39,859 bases of DNA from positions 1 through 39,859 of the forward strand of contig CANKOY010000036.1 in NCBI GenBank assembly GCA_947484275.1, written 5' to 3'. Both the position numbers and the translations under genes were made by a program. Of this stretch, positions 24,154 to 33,273 are shown in pieces; within the stretch, counting starts at the first letter, position 1, and each line of letters opens with the position of its first letter. The stretch comes from Planctomycetota bacterium (GTDB taxonomy: Bacteria; Planctomycetota; UBA1135; GCA-002686595). The notes under the pieces were generated by a model. It was not told the origin of the DNA and made no database searches. It saw only the letters and a program-made list of their open reading frames with translations.

Positions 24154-24872
24154 CGGCGGTAGCTCCCGAGCAGTCGACGCCCGACGATCATCCCCAGGGC
24201 GGCGAGCGCTCCAGAGGCTGCGCCGAACACGTGCACCTTGCTGCCCGCGCAGTGACGCCAGCGCACCGGCACCTGCACGATTCGCAGCCCGCGAGCGCGG
24301 GCGATGGCGATGATCTCGGCATCGAAGGCCCAGCGATTCACTCGGGCGCAGCTGAAAATCTGATGCGCGGCCTCGCGGCGAAAACCCTTGAACCCGCAGG
24401 TGAAGTCCAGCACTTCCGGCGCCACCAGGGCGCGCGCGATGCCCGAGAAGCAGCGGCCCAGGAACTCGCGCGTCGCGGGCTGTCGCACCTCGATGCCCGC
24501 TCCCCCGACGCGCCGGCTGCCCAGGGCCACATCCGCTCCGGCGTCGAGGGCCGCCAGCAGCGGTTCGAGGTCGGACAACTCCGTGGATAGGTCCGCGTCG
24601 AGGAAGACGACGCGCTCGCCCGTCGCAGCCAGGCTGCCCGTGCGCACCGCCGCGCCCTTTCCGAGGTTCTCGCGGTGGACGAGGGTTCGGACCCGGGGTC
24701 CGAGCCGATTCAGGATCGCCGCCGTGTCGTCGCTGGAGCCGTCGTCCACGCACAGGATCTCGAACTCCTCGCCGCGCCGCGCGAGGAATTCCACCAGAAG
24801 CTGCAAGTGCGCTTCCAACACCGCTCCCTCGTTGAAGGCGGGCACCACGACCGAGAGGCGAGGGGACGGCAC
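24150..24872 (-). CDS. Family 2 glycosyltransferase, dolichyl-phosphate-glucose/mannose-synthase-like
   Basis: The 240-residue protein starts with GTG 24872 and reads LSVVVPAFNEGAVLEAHLQL, the GT-A fold entry. The substrate motifs are LCVDDGSSDDTAAIL, NLGKGAAVRTG and FLDADLSTELSDL (metal-binding DxD-type). GSRRVGGAGI and FTCGFKGFRREAAHQIF match polyprenyl-phosphate hexose synthases. No C-terminal membrane helices are present, as in soluble Dpm1-type enzymes. It likely transfers a hexose from a nucleotide sugar to undecaprenyl phosphate as donor for surface glycan assembly. The next gene overlaps it by 4 nt. It is divergent from the YfhO-family gene, with 50 bp between the two starts. Confidence 0.9.
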   Translation of the reverse strand: MPSPRLSVVVPAFNEGAVLEAHLQLLVEFLARRGEEFEILCVDDGSSDDTAAILNRLGPRVRTLVHRENLGKGAAVRTGSLAATGERVVFLDADLSTELSDLEPLLAALDAGADVALGSRRVGGAGIEVRQPATREFLGRCFSGIARALVAPEVLDFTCGFKGFRREAAHQIFSCARVNRWAFDAEIIAIARARGLRIVQVPVRWRHCAGSKVHVFGAASGALAALGMIVGRRLLGSYRR

Positions 24873-24922
24873 CGCGGGAGTCTACTGGCCGGGCGCGCCG
24901 CTTTTCGCCGCCAGCTTGCAGC

Positions 24923-27802
24923 GTGACCTGCACTTGTCTCTGCTGGGAGCGCTTGAGTTCCACGATCGCGCGTTCCCCGGTGACTTGGCGCGAATTGGGC
25001 TGGGTCCTTTGCGTCGCCCTGGTCCTGTTCGCCTGGCCCCTGCGCCACGGGCTGTTTTACCCCGACCGCGTGATGTTCGGCGTCGACACGGCCGCAGCGC
25101 AACTTCCCTGGAGCTTGACCCCCGAGGGCAGCGAGGCGCTGGTCAATCCGGAGTTGGCCGACCAGGGAATGGTGTTCTACCCGGCGTACCGTTTCGCGGC
25201 GCGCGAATGGAGTCTCGAGGGTCCGCCGCTTTGGAATCCGTTGATCTACGCGGGCGCGCCGGCCCTCGGGAATCCGCAGTTGGGCCTTCTCGATCCCCAG
25301 GTGTTCCTGCAGGTGCTCGCGGAAAAATGGCTGGGCCTGGGGGCCTTTCACTGGAGCTTTGCCCTCTTGATCTGGCTGCGACTCTCGCTCGCGGCCGTGG
25401 GCGCCTACGCGTTGGCCCGACGCCTCGGATTGGAATTTCGTGGCGCGAGTTTGTGCGCCGTGGGATTTTCCAGCGCCGGTTTCGTCGCCCTGTGGGCCAA
25501 CCACTCCCTCGGGCATGTGACTTCGTACCTGCCCTGGTGCCTGTTCGCCCTCGAAGGACTGCGCGGGCCGCGTCCGGGTCGCGCATTTTTCGCGGCCAGC
25601 GTGTTATTCGCAGCGGCGATCTACGGCGGACATCCTGAGACGGCCTTCAACCTCGGGTTGACCTGTGGACTCTGGTCACTGGCCCTGGCCCGGCATCGGT
25701 TGCAGACGGGACTGGCGGCTCTGGGGGCCCTGGCCTGTGGGACGCTTCTCGCCGCACCGCTGCTGGTGCCCTTCGTCGAGTACCTCCGGAATTCCGGCGC
25801 GTTGGTTGCCCGCCAGGGATTGGCCGGGCCGACGGAACCCGACTGGCTGGCTTTGGGACTTTGCTTGCTCGTGGTTGGGGTTCTTTGGCGCTGGCGGGAG
25901 CTGGCGAGCACCGACGGCGACCGCTGGAACCTGAGAGCCTGGGGCGCCGGTGGGCTGATCGGCCTGTGCATCGCGCTCCTGTTCGCTCGCGCGGGAGCTC
26001 TGGGGGCAGCGGCGGCGGGCGGGTCCACAAGTGCGCGCCTATTCCTGTGGCCCGAGGCCCTGGGCAACGCCGCGACGTACCGCGGAGCGGGCCAGTACCT
26101 CGAAGTGGCGAGCCCCTGGATCGCCGCCCCGATCGCGCTGCTCGCCCTGGCCGCGTGCTTCTCAGCCGCGAAGCCTGCCATGGCGCGCCGCGGCCTTTGC
26201 ATCGCCCTTGGCATCGTGGCGCTCTTGCTCGCCCTGGGGGCGCCCGGGGTCAGTGATCTCTACCGACAACTGCCGTTGATCGGGTTGGCGGCCCCAGTGC
26301 GCTTCTCACTGGTGTCGGCCCTGTGCCTGTCGCTGCTCGCCGGGGAGGCCCTGGAGCGCGCACCGAAGATCGCGCGCACGGCGGCCGTGTCTTCGATCGC
26401 GGTGCTGGCACTCTTCGCGTTGTGCCAGACGCGGCTCGGGCCCTTGGACGAATCCCTGCGCAAGTTCGACCCGAACGACGGCGTGGTCGAATTCAGCGCG
26501 CGGCCCGGGCGCGAACTCGGCGCGGAGTCCGCCGTTCGCGGTTGGGTTCACCCGGGCCTCGCCTTCGCTACCGCCGAACTCTCCGTGGAGCGCGTCCCAG
26601 CAGCGCTTCCCATCGACGCGCCGCGCAGCATTCCCGTGGAGTTGTCACAGGCGCCCCTTGGCGCGGACCGCGCCTCCGTGGAGGGGGCGACGCACTTTCG
26701 CGCTAGTCGCCTCTGGCTGGAGCACTTGCCCGAGGGCCACTGGCGCTTCAGGTTGCGCCTGCTCGACGAACAGGGCGCACTCATCGGGGATCGCGTCGTG
26801 GCGACTTCGAGCCTCGAGCGTCGGCTCGCGCCCGCGGCCAGTTCCGCCGTGTACTGGTTGTGCGCGGCCCTGTTCGTCCTGGGACTGGCCCCCGGAATTC
26901 CAACTCTGGCGCTGATCGGATTCGCGGCGCTGCAGGGCCTGGGCTTCCTCCATGGAGTACACCCCTCGGTCGCAGTCGAGCGCGTCTTTCCGCTGAGCGC
27001 CACCGAGCGCATTCTCGCGCGCGAGCTGGGCACGCGGCGCTACTTCGCCGAGCCGGGCGTGATGCCCGCCAACACGGGCATGGTGCGCGGATTGCGCGCA
27101 GTGGACGGATACGACGGGCTGGATCCAGCGTCCTTCGACGGCTACCGCAGCGCCGTGTTGCGACCCGGCGTGCAGCCTTTGGTGGGTTTCAACGCGCGCA
27201 ATGCGAAGCTCGAGTCCGCGCCGTTTCGCCTGCTGGGTGTGGGCGCTCTGGTGCTCGCGGGCCCGATCGATGCTCCAGGTTTCCAGTGGATCGCCGGGCC
27301 CGAGCACGGAGCACCCGAAGCGGCCGAATGCTGGATCTACCGCGCCGTGGATCCGCTGCCGCGGGCCTTTTGCGTCGCGCGCTGCGTCTCGCGCGAGAGC
27401 GTGCTCGCCAATCTCGATGCCTTCGATCCGAGGCACAGCGCTTTCCTTGAGGACGGCGCGAGTTTCACGCCCGTGCAGCCCTTTGGTCGCGCAGAGGTGC
27501 GCGAGTTGACCTGGGGAAACGACGATGTCGAGTTGGAAGTCGATCTCGACGGCGAGGGGTTGTTGATCCTGACCGAGCAGCACTTTCCCGGCTGGCGCGT
27601 TGAAGTGGACGGGACCGAGCGCGAACTGCTGCGCGCCAATTCGATTTTTCGTGCTGTGGCGCTGGAGGCGGGCGTTCACCGCGTCGCATTCCGCTACCGA
27701 CCGCGCAGTCTGGTCCTTGGACTGTGGCTCGCACTCGCGGGAATCGCGACGGCCGCAGCGGGCTCTTGGCTGCTCGCGCGACAGTGCGCTTCGAAACCGT
27801 GA
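24923..27802 (+). CDS. YfhO-family polytopic membrane protein
   Basis: This 959-residue protein has a dozen or so predicted membrane helices in its first two thirds (WVLCVALVLFAW, LLIWLRLSLAAVGAYALA, LLVVGVLWRW and more). It ends with a periplasmic beta region around GLLILTEQHFPGWRVEVDG and two last helices. The N-terminal loop FGVDTAAAQLPWSL, MVFYPAYRFAAREW and PLWNPLIYAGAPALGNPQ is the YfhO/GT-C signature, where glycosyltransfer from polyprenyl-linked sugars is proposed for the family. Three starts are possible: GTG 24923, TTG 24953 and GTG 24980. The first 19 residues (Cys-rich) look non-coding, so 24980 may be the real one. It probably acts with the GT2 enzyme encoded divergently. Confidence 0.85.
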   Translation: MTCTCLCWERLSSTIARSPVTWRELGWVLCVALVLFAWPLRHGLFYPDRVMFGVDTAAAQLPWSLTPEGSEALVNPELADQGMVFYPAYRFAAREWSLEGPPLWNPLIYAGAPALGNPQLGLLDPQVFLQVLAEKWLGLGAFHWSFALLIWLRLSLAAVGAYALARRLGLEFRGASLCAVGFSSAGFVALWANHSLGHVTSYLPWCLFALEGLRGPRPGRAFFAASVLFAAAIYGGHPETAFNLGLTCGLWSLALARHRLQTGLAALGALACGTLLAAPLLVPFVEYLRNSGALVARQGLAGPTEPDWLALGLCLLVVGVLWRWRELASTDGDRWNLRAWGAGGLIGLCIALLFARAGALGAAAAGGSTSARLFLWPEALGNAATYRGAGQYLEVASPWIAAPIALLALAACFSAAKPAMARRGLCIALGIVALLLALGAPGVSDLYRQLPLIGLAAPVRFSLVSALCLSLLAGEALERAPKIARTAAVSSIAVLALFALCQTRLGPLDESLRKFDPNDGVVEFSARPGRELGAESAVRGWVHPGLAFATAELSVERVPAALPIDAPRSIPVELSQAPLGADRASVEGATHFRASRLWLEHLPEGHWRFRLRLLDEQGALIGDRVVATSSLERRLAPAASSAVYWLCAALFVLGLAPGIPTLALIGFAALQGLGFLHGVHPSVAVERVFPLSATERILARELGTRRYFAEPGVMPANTGMVRGLRAVDGYDGLDPASFDGYRSAVLRPGVQPLVGFNARNAKLESAPFRLLGVGALVLAGPIDAPGFQWIAGPEHGAPEAAECWIYRAVDPLPRAFCVARCVSRESVLANLDAFDPRHSAFLEDGASFTPVQPFGRAEVRELTWGNDDVELEVDLDGEGLLILTEQHFPGWRVEVDGTERELLRANSIFRAVALEAGVHRVAFRYRPRSLVLGLWLALAGIATAAAGSWLLARQCASKP

Positions 27803-29028
27803 CCACCACGGTGCTGGTTGTTTTCTGCGTCGTATACGCGGGATTGATGTTGGGGACGATTCCAGGGTTGGCCCTCGATCGATCCGGCATTGCATTGCTC
27901 GGCGCCATCGCGCTGGTGGCCCTTGGCGTGATGACTCCCGAGGCCGCCTGGGAGGCGATCGATGTTCCGACACTGGCCCTGCTGTTCGGCCTGATGATCG
28001 TCTCGTCGCAATTTCGCCTCGCAGGTTTCTACTCGGCGCTGACCCGGCGCTTGACGAGCTCGACATGGGGTGCGGAGCGCACGCTCCTGCTCGTGGTGCT
28101 GACCTCGGGCGCACTCTCGGCTCTTTTGGTCAACGACATCGTGTGTTTCGCCCTGGCGCCGATCGCCGTCGAGTTGGCCAAGGCCCGGCGGCTCAATCCG
28201 CTGCCATTCCTGCTGGCCACCGCGGCTGGCTCGAACGTGGGATCGGCGGCGACCTTGATCGGCAATCCGCAGAACATGCTGATCGGTCAGCAACTCGAAC
28301 TCTCGTTCGCGGGCTACCTCGGCGTTGCATTGTTGCCCGCGACGCTGGGGCTGTTCGCCACCTGGTGGGTGATCGCGCGCGCCTACCGCGGCAGGTTCGA
28401 GGGCAGCGCAGAGGCCGCCGTGGAAGCAATGGCTCCGGCACTCGATCGCTGGCAAACCATCAAGGGCGTCAGCGTGCTCGCCCTGGTGGTCGCAGCCTTT
28501 CTGTTCGGACACTGGCCGCGCGAAGTCGTCGCCCTTGTAGCCGCAGGCGTGATCCTCCTCTCGCGCAGGCTGGCTTCGGGCCGTTTCATGGGGCTCGTCG
28601 ACTGGCCGCTGCTGACCATGTTTGCCGGTTTGTTCGTGTTGCATCGCGCACTGGACACCACGGGACTCGCGGCCAGCGGGATGCAAGGTTGCGCGTCCCT
28701 CGGATTGGACTTGGGCAACCCCATCGTTCTGTTCCTGGTCACGCCGCTGCTTTCGAACCTGGTCTCGAACGTGCCCGCGATCATGCTGTTGCTCCCCGCG
28801 GCCGATCACCCGCTCGCGGGGCCGATTCTGGCGCTCTCGAGCACCCTCGCCGGAAATTTGTTCCTGCTGGGATCGATCGCGAACTTGATCGTGGTCGAAC
28901 AGGCGGCGCGCTTGGGCATCAAGGTCGGCTGGCGCGAACACGCTCGCGTCGGCGTGCCGATCACGTTGATCACGCTTGGCATCGCAGCGGCGTGGCTGTG
29001 GCTTCGCTGGAGACTCGGCGGCGTCTAG
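27799..29028 (+). CDS. ArsB/SLC13-type anion transporter
   Basis: GTG 27799 overlaps the YfhO stop (GTGA); an in-frame GTG at 27784 is an alternative. The 409-residue protein has about 10-12 membrane helices and the ion-transporter-superfamily signature in two inverted halves: SNVGSAATLIGNPQNMLI in the first, and LVSNVPAIMLLLP with STLAGNLFLLGSIANLIVVE in the second. These GNPxN and 'S..NVP' motifs belong to the ArsB/NhaD/CitM group that moves arsenite, citrate, dicarboxylates or sodium. No arsenic resistance genes are nearby, so an organic or inorganic anion is more likely than arsenite. It shares its stop region with the convergent ligase gene: CTAG at 29025-29028 provides TAG on both strands. 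Confidence 0.86.
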   Translation: MTTTVLVVFCVVYAGLMLGTIPGLALDRSGIALLGAIALVALGVMTPEAAWEAIDVPTLALLFGLMIVSSQFRLAGFYSALTRRLTSSTWGAERTLLLVVLTSGALSALLVNDIVCFALAPIAVELAKARRLNPLPFLLATAAGSNVGSAATLIGNPQNMLIGQQLELSFAGYLGVALLPATLGLFATWWVIARAYRGRFEGSAEAAVEAMAPALDRWQTIKGVSVLALVVAAFLFGHWPREVVALVAAGVILLSRRLASGRFMGLVDWPLLTMFAGLFVLHRALDTTGLAASGMQGCASLGLDLGNPIVLFLVTPLLSNLVSNVPAIMLLLPAADHPLAGPILALSSTLAGNLFLLGSIANLIVVEQAARLGIKVGWREHARVGVPITLITLGIAAAWLWLRWRLGGV

Positions 29029-31208
29029 AAGCCCGACACCGGAGCCAGTAGCAGTCCTGCCTGCAACAGGGCGTCGCCGGCCCAGGGCGGCAGGCGGGTC
29101 CAGTCTTCGGCGCGCGCCTTTGCGCGCTCGACTTCCTGGCGTGCATCTTCGTGTTTTCCGTCGATCCAGAGTGCTGCGGCGAACTCGAGTCGGATCGTGC
29201 GCGATCCCGGACCCAGGCGCAGGGCCTGTCGATAGCTGCGCACACTGGCTGCAAACGCGCCGGTCGCGGCGTGTTCGCGCGCCCAGCGAACGTGCGCCAG
29301 GAATTCCCACGCATTCTCGACGACCGAGCGACCCTCAGGCGCCACGCGCGCGCGTTCGAAGAGTTGTTCAGGGATCTCGTCGATCCAGGGGCTCCCCGCG
29401 GCGCGCCACAGGCGAGCGGCAGCGCGCTCGTCGCCACCGAGCAGCTCTTTCGCTCCCGCAGTCTCGGCCCAGGGCCGCTCGAACACGCCTTCGACGGCCG
29501 CGAGCGTCGCCTCAAACTGGGCGTCGCTACCTGTGCGCGCGTCGAGCAGCAGCAGGTTGTGCGCCAAAGTTCTGTTGTCCGTTGCGAGCTCGCGCGCGCG
29601 CTGCCAGAGCGCGCGGGCCAGCTCGTGATCGCCGGCCCGGGCGGCGAGCACGCCTCCCTGGACCAGCGCCTCGTGATTCTGAGGCCGCAGTTGAAGCACG
29701 CGCTGCCACAGCTCGCGCGCGTCGTCAGCTCGCTCGGAATCCTGGTCCAGCCGCCGAGCGAGGACCGCGAGCGCTAGGGGTGAATCTGCACAGGCGACCA
29801 TGGCCGCCACGGGGTCCATTGCGTCCGGTGCGCGCAGTGCCCGTCCATGGCGCATGAAGCCCACGGCGCGCGGCGCCGAGATTGCAAGCAAGACCAGGAT
29901 CAAGAACGGCAGCCCCCGTGTCAGGCGTCCGGGTGCGAGCGTGTTGTCGTCGCGCGCAATCAACGCGCCCGCGGCGGCGAAGAACAGGCTGGCGCAGGCG
30001 GGATTGAAGCTCAATGGCGCGCGCAGCAGCGTATTGACCAGGATTCCAAGCGACGCCAGGGCCAGGGCTGCGCGCTCAGGCTCGCCGCGCCTCAAGGTGC
30101 CCAGCGACAAGTATCCCAGCCAGATCATCGCCGCGAGCCAAGCAGCGCCCCCGAACACGCCAACTTCAGCGAGAGTCGTCAGTGCATCGTTGTGGCCGTG
30201 CTCCACTTCGGTTTCGACGCCGTTGCCGGCCGCTCGGTTCGATTGCGCGCGTTCCGCGGGGTCGCGATAGGCTGGAAATTCGGCGCGGAACTGCCCAGGC
30301 CCGACGCCGATCCAGGGATGGTCCGCAAACATGGCGAGGGTGCGCGGCGCAATCGCCAGGCGCACTCCGAGACCCCCGAGGTGTCCAACGCTCGCTTGCT
30401 CAGACGTCGCGGCGACTTCCGGCGTTGAGTTCGACGCCCGCTCGGCCTGGGCCACCGTGCGCGCCACAGTCCAGGCTCCGAGGGACGTCAGTGCAAACAC
30501 CAGCGCACCCAATGCGACGCGGCGGCGGTCGTGACGGCGAATGAACCAAAGCAGCAGCGCTGCGACGGCGAAAATCGCGCCTCCTGTGAGCACCGGGGCC
30601 AGCGCCACGAACGCTCCGTAGGCGCCGACGGTCACCACCGCCAGGATCGCGACTGCGCGGCGGGTCGAATTCGCGAGCAGGACCAGGGCCGCGAGAGCCC
30701 CGAGCAGTGCGGCCTCGCTCGTGGCGCCCGAATTTTGCAGCGCGCCCTGCATCCTTGGTGAGACGCCCAGCAGCGCGCCCAAGCTCAATCCCACGGAGAT
30801 CGCGACCATGCCGATCACGAACACGCGCCTGCCGGCTTGCCCGAGAGCAGCGCCGGCCCCGAGGGCGCTGAGTGAGGCGATCGCGCACAGGATCGTCCGC
30901 GACGAAGAAAGCGTGTCCGGGGATGATGTGAACTGCTGCGAGACAAGGCTGAAGGCCACGAAGGCGGCGAACAGCGTGACCAGTGGCAGCTTCGGTCGCG
31001 GCGTGCGCGCCATGACCGCGAGCGCCGGCGCCAATTGCAAAAGCACCCACCAACCGCTGGCGCCTATTTCCGGCTCCAGTTGCCCCGAGAGGGTTCCCGG
31101 CAGCGCGAGCCAGGCCGCGGGCAGAAGCAGCAGGATCCCAAGCAGCGGGTCGAGCCATGCCATGGAGGAGGGGACGCGCGAGTGGCTCTGGGCTTCCACG
31201 GCGTTCAA
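29025..31208 (-). CDS. O-antigen ligase/polymerase-like membrane protein with TPR tail
   Basis: The 727-residue product has about 10 membrane helices over residues 17-460. Near residue 338 comes the Wzy/WaaL hallmark HNDALTTLAEVGVFGGAAWL, preceded by the large periplasmic loop (HPWIGVGPGQFRAEFPAYRD). From about 465 to the end the protein is soluble and helical, with TPR-type pairs (ELWQRVLQLRPQNHEALVQG, ASVRSYRQALRLGPGSRTIR). Enzymes of this family join a polyprenyl-linked glycan to lipid A or to a protein; the acceptor here is unknown. The longest start is TTG 31208, 15 nt after ftsY, and ATG 31163 (MAWLDPLL) is an alternative. The ligase plus TPR layout recalls bacterial protein O-oligosaccharyltransferases, but this is only a resemblance. 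Confidence 0.82.
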   Translation of the reverse strand: MNAVEAQSHSRVPSSMAWLDPLLGILLLLPAAWLALPGTLSGQLEPEIGASGWWVLLQLAPALAVMARTPRPKLPLVTLFAAFVAFSLVSQQFTSSPDTLSSSRTILCAIASLSALGAGAALGQAGRRVFVIGMVAISVGLSLGALLGVSPRMQGALQNSGATSEAALLGALAALVLLANSTRRAVAILAVVTVGAYGAFVALAPVLTGGAIFAVAALLLWFIRRHDRRRVALGALVFALTSLGAWTVARTVAQAERASNSTPEVAATSEQASVGHLGGLGVRLAIAPRTLAMFADHPWIGVGPGQFRAEFPAYRDPAERAQSNRAAGNGVETEVEHGHNDALTTLAEVGVFGGAAWLAAMIWLGYLSLGTLRRGEPERAALALASLGILVNTLLRAPLSFNPACASLFFAAAGALIARDDNTLAPGRLTRGLPFLILVLLAISAPRAVGFMRHGRALRAPDAMDPVAAMVACADSPLALAVLARRLDQDSERADDARELWQRVLQLRPQNHEALVQGGVLAARAGDHELARALWQRARELATDNRTLAHNLLLLDARTGSDAQFEATLAAVEGVFERPWAETAGAKELLGGDERAAARLWRAAGSPWIDEIPEQLFERARVAPEGRSVVENAWEFLAHVRWAREHAATGAFAASVRSYRQALRLGPGSRTIRLEFAAALWIDGKHEDARQEVERAKARAEDWTRLPPWAGDALLQAGLLLAPVSGF

Positions 31209-31223
31209 GGATCTTGCGCCGGT

Positions 31224-32144
31224 TCAGTGGGCCAGCTGCGCGCTGACTAGGGCGTCAACGAAGGCGGCGCGATCGAAGGGCTCGAGCAATTCCAGGGACT
31301 CGCCCGTGCCCACATAGCGCACCGGGATGCCCAGCTCGCGCTGGATCGTGAAGATCGCGCCCGCCCGCGCGGTGCCGTCGAGCTTGGCCACGATCAGACC
31401 CGTTATCTTCACGGCGGCGGTGAATTCGCGCGCCTGGCGGATCGCGTTCTGTCCGTTGGTGGCGTCGATCACAAGCAGCACTTCGTGGGGCGCGCCCGGC
31501 AGGCGCTTGGCGACCACGCGCTGCAGCTTGCCCAGTTCGGCCATCAGGTTTTTCTGCGTGTGCAAGCGTCCCGCGGTGTCGAGCACGATCACGTCGACCC
31601 CAGCCTTGAGGCCCTTGTCGACGGCGTCGAAGGCGACTGAAGCCGGATCGGCGGACTCGCCTCCGCGCACGAATTCAGCGCCATTGCGGCCGGCCCAAAC
31701 GCCCAGTTGTTCCGCCGCAGCTGCGCGAAACGTATCGCAGGCGCCGAGCAGCACGCGCTTTTTCTGCTGGCGGAACCGGTGACCGAGCTTGGCGATCGAT
31801 GTCGTCTTGCCCGAGCCGTTGACGCCGCAGACCAGGATCACCGTGGGCACGTTAGCGAGTTCGAGCTCGCCGCCACGCGCGTCAAGGCGTGCCATGAGGA
31901 CCTCGCGCATGCGCTCGCGCACGTCCTCTTCGCCCTTCACTTCCCCGCGTTTGTGCGCGCGCGAGAGTTCCGCGGTGATCTCGGCGGCCACAGGACCCAG
32001 ATCGGAGGTGTAGAGCACTTCCTCGAGCTCTGCGAGCAACGCCTCGTCGATGGGGCGGCCGCCGCGGAACAGGCCCGAGATCCCGTCCGAAATGCTCTCG
32101 CGTGTCTTCGAGAGCCGCGCCTTGAGTCGATCCAGGAGCCCCAT
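31224..32144 (-). CDS. ftsY: FtsY, signal recognition particle receptor GTPase
   Basis: The 306-residue protein has the short N domain (from MGLLDRLKARLSKTRESISDG) and a full NG GTPase core. The P-loop is GVNGSGKTTSIAKL (residues 107-120), followed by GACDTFRAAAAEQL, the DTAGRLHTQKNLM switch and IVAKLDGTARAGAIF with the base-recognition motif. It ends in IPVRYVGTGESLELLEPFD. FtsY receives SRP-ribosome complexes at the Sec translocon. It lacks the long acidic A domain of enterobacterial FtsY, as in many bacteria. It lies 3 nt after nusB and is followed 15 nt later by the ligase gene, forming ribH-nusB-ftsY-ligase. Confidence 0.96.
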   Translation of the reverse strand: MGLLDRLKARLSKTRESISDGISGLFRGGRPIDEALLAELEEVLYTSDLGPVAAEITAELSRAHKRGEVKGEEDVRERMREVLMARLDARGGELELANVPTVILVCGVNGSGKTTSIAKLGHRFRQQKKRVLLGACDTFRAAAAEQLGVWAGRNGAEFVRGGESADPASVAFDAVDKGLKAGVDVIVLDTAGRLHTQKNLMAELGKLQRVVAKRLPGAPHEVLLVIDATNGQNAIRQAREFTAAVKITGLIVAKLDGTARAGAIFTIQRELGIPVRYVGTGESLELLEPFDRAAFVDALVSAQLAH

Positions 32145-32147
32145 GGT

Positions 32148-32663
32148 TCAGAGCGCTGCGTTGAAGTCGTCCGCGATGTCGTCCGCGTCCGATGCCGCCT
32201 GGGCGCGGTCGGCAGCGGCCTCGGGCGACGGGGCTGGACTCGCATCCACGGCGATCTTGTCCACATGACGACTCTTGATCTTGTCGAGGATCCCGTTGAT
32301 GAAGGCGCCCGAGTTCGAAGTAGAGAAGCGCTTGCCGATTTCGATCGCCTCGTTGATCGCGACCTTCGGCGGGATGTCCTTGCAGTGCAACAGCTCGAAG
32401 GTCGCAATGCGCAGCACATTGCGGTCGATCACCGCCATGCGCGAGATGTCCCAGTTCTGCGCGACGTCCTGGATCGCGCGGTCGAGCTCGACTTTCGATT
32501 CGAGCACCCCCTCGATCCGCAGCAGGGCGAACTTGCGCGCCTCCTTGTCTTGCTCTTCCTCGCGCAGGAACAGGTCGCGCTCACCGGCTGCGGAGGCGCC
32601 GCGCAGATCGATCTGATACAAGAATTGCAGGGCGAGTTCTCGCCCGCGAGTGCGGCTTTTCAT
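32148..32663 (-). CDS. nusB: NusB, transcription antitermination factor
   Basis: The 171-residue all-helical protein starts at ATG 32663, which overlaps the ribH stop (ATGA). It shows the NusB landmarks RTRGRELALQFLYQIDL, ISRMAVIDRNVLRIATFELL, IPPKVAINEAIEIGKRFS and SGAFINGILDKI. NusB pairs with NusE (S10) on boxA RNA in rRNA antitermination. After the conserved core (about residue 140) there is an acidic Ala/Asp-rich tail of about 30 residues that most NusB proteins lack. A longer in-frame opening upstream overlies ribH and is a shadow. The ribH-nusB pairing is widespread. Confidence 0.95.
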   Translation of the reverse strand: MKSRTRGRELALQFLYQIDLRGASAAGERDLFLREEEQDKEARKFALLRIEGVLESKVELDRAIQDVAQNWDISRMAVIDRNVLRIATFELLHCKDIPPKVAINEAIEIGKRFSTSNSGAFINGILDKIKSRHVDKIAVDASPAPSPEAAADRAQAASDADDIADDFNAAL

Positions 32664-33232
32664 CGTGATACTCGGCTCGCCACGGGGCGCGAAGAGAAGC
32701 CAGCCGGGTTGACGTTGATCCCGATTTCTCCGGCCATGCGCAGTGAATCGATGGCCATGACCGCGGCGCGGGCGACTTCGCGGCCCTTGTCGAACGCACC
32801 ACCCTGTTCGGCGGAGAGCGCGCGGGCCTTGGCCTGTTCCAGGGTGTTGCAGGTCAGGACGCCGAACAGCACCGGCGTGTCCGTCTGAAGGGCGGCGCTC
32901 ATGATCCCGCTGGCCACGGCCGTGGCGATGTGTTCGTCGTGGCTGGTCTCGCCCTTGAGCACGAGTCCGAAGCACAGGACGGCGTCGATGTCGTCGCGCA
33001 CGGCCAGTCGGCGCGCGATCAGGGGCATTTCGAAGGCTCCCGGCGCACGCAATTCCAGGTAGTTGTCGGGGGAAAGGCCGCTGGCCTCCAGCTCGTGGCG
33101 CGCCGAAGCGGCCATCATCGCTCCAAGTTCCTCGTGGTAGGTGGAGACCACGGCGGCGATTCGCGTGCCCGGAGGCAACGGGGCGTTGCGCGCGTCGGCG
33201 GCGGAATTCGGGCTGGGGCGGGTCTGGGCCAT
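32660..33232 (-). CDS. ribH: RibH, 6,7-dimethyl-8-ribityllumazine synthase
   Basis: The 190-residue protein makes the riboflavin precursor from 5-amino-6-ribitylaminouracil and 3,4-dihydroxy-2-butanone 4-phosphate. It shows the family motifs: RAPGAFEMPLIARRL (substrate loop), CFGLVLKGETSHDEHIA with the likely catalytic His98, and PVLFGVLTCNTLEQAKARA. The start is ATG 33232, followed by a 20-residue Pro/Ala-rich N-terminal extension before the first strand (RIAAVVSTYHEELG). No other rib genes are here, and no FMN riboswitch-like fold was seen upstream. A direct repeat and a possible promoter lie in the 110-bp gap before it. Confidence 0.95.
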   Translation of the reverse strand: MAQTRPSPNSAADARNAPLPPGTRIAAVVSTYHEELGAMMAASARHELEASGLSPDNYLELRAPGAFEMPLIARRLAVRDDIDAVLCFGLVLKGETSHDEHIATAVASGIMSAALQTDTPVLFGVLTCNTLEQAKARALSAEQGGAFDKGREVARAAVMAIDSLRMAGEIGINVNPAGFSSRPVASRVSR

Positions 33233-33273
33233 GACGTTTCGAAGGAGCGGATTCCCGGTCGCGGAAGGACGAT

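Noticed and set aside
24154-24963. Extension of the methyltransferase frame over the GT2 gene
   Set aside because: The residues are low-complexity Arg/Gly/Pro. The GT2 frame has all its motifs, and GTG 24153 gives a GTGA junction.
27694-29310. 538-codon - strand frame opposite the transporter
   Set aside because: It is Gln/Arg/His-rich shadow sequence; the + strand transporter has clear conserved motifs and helices.
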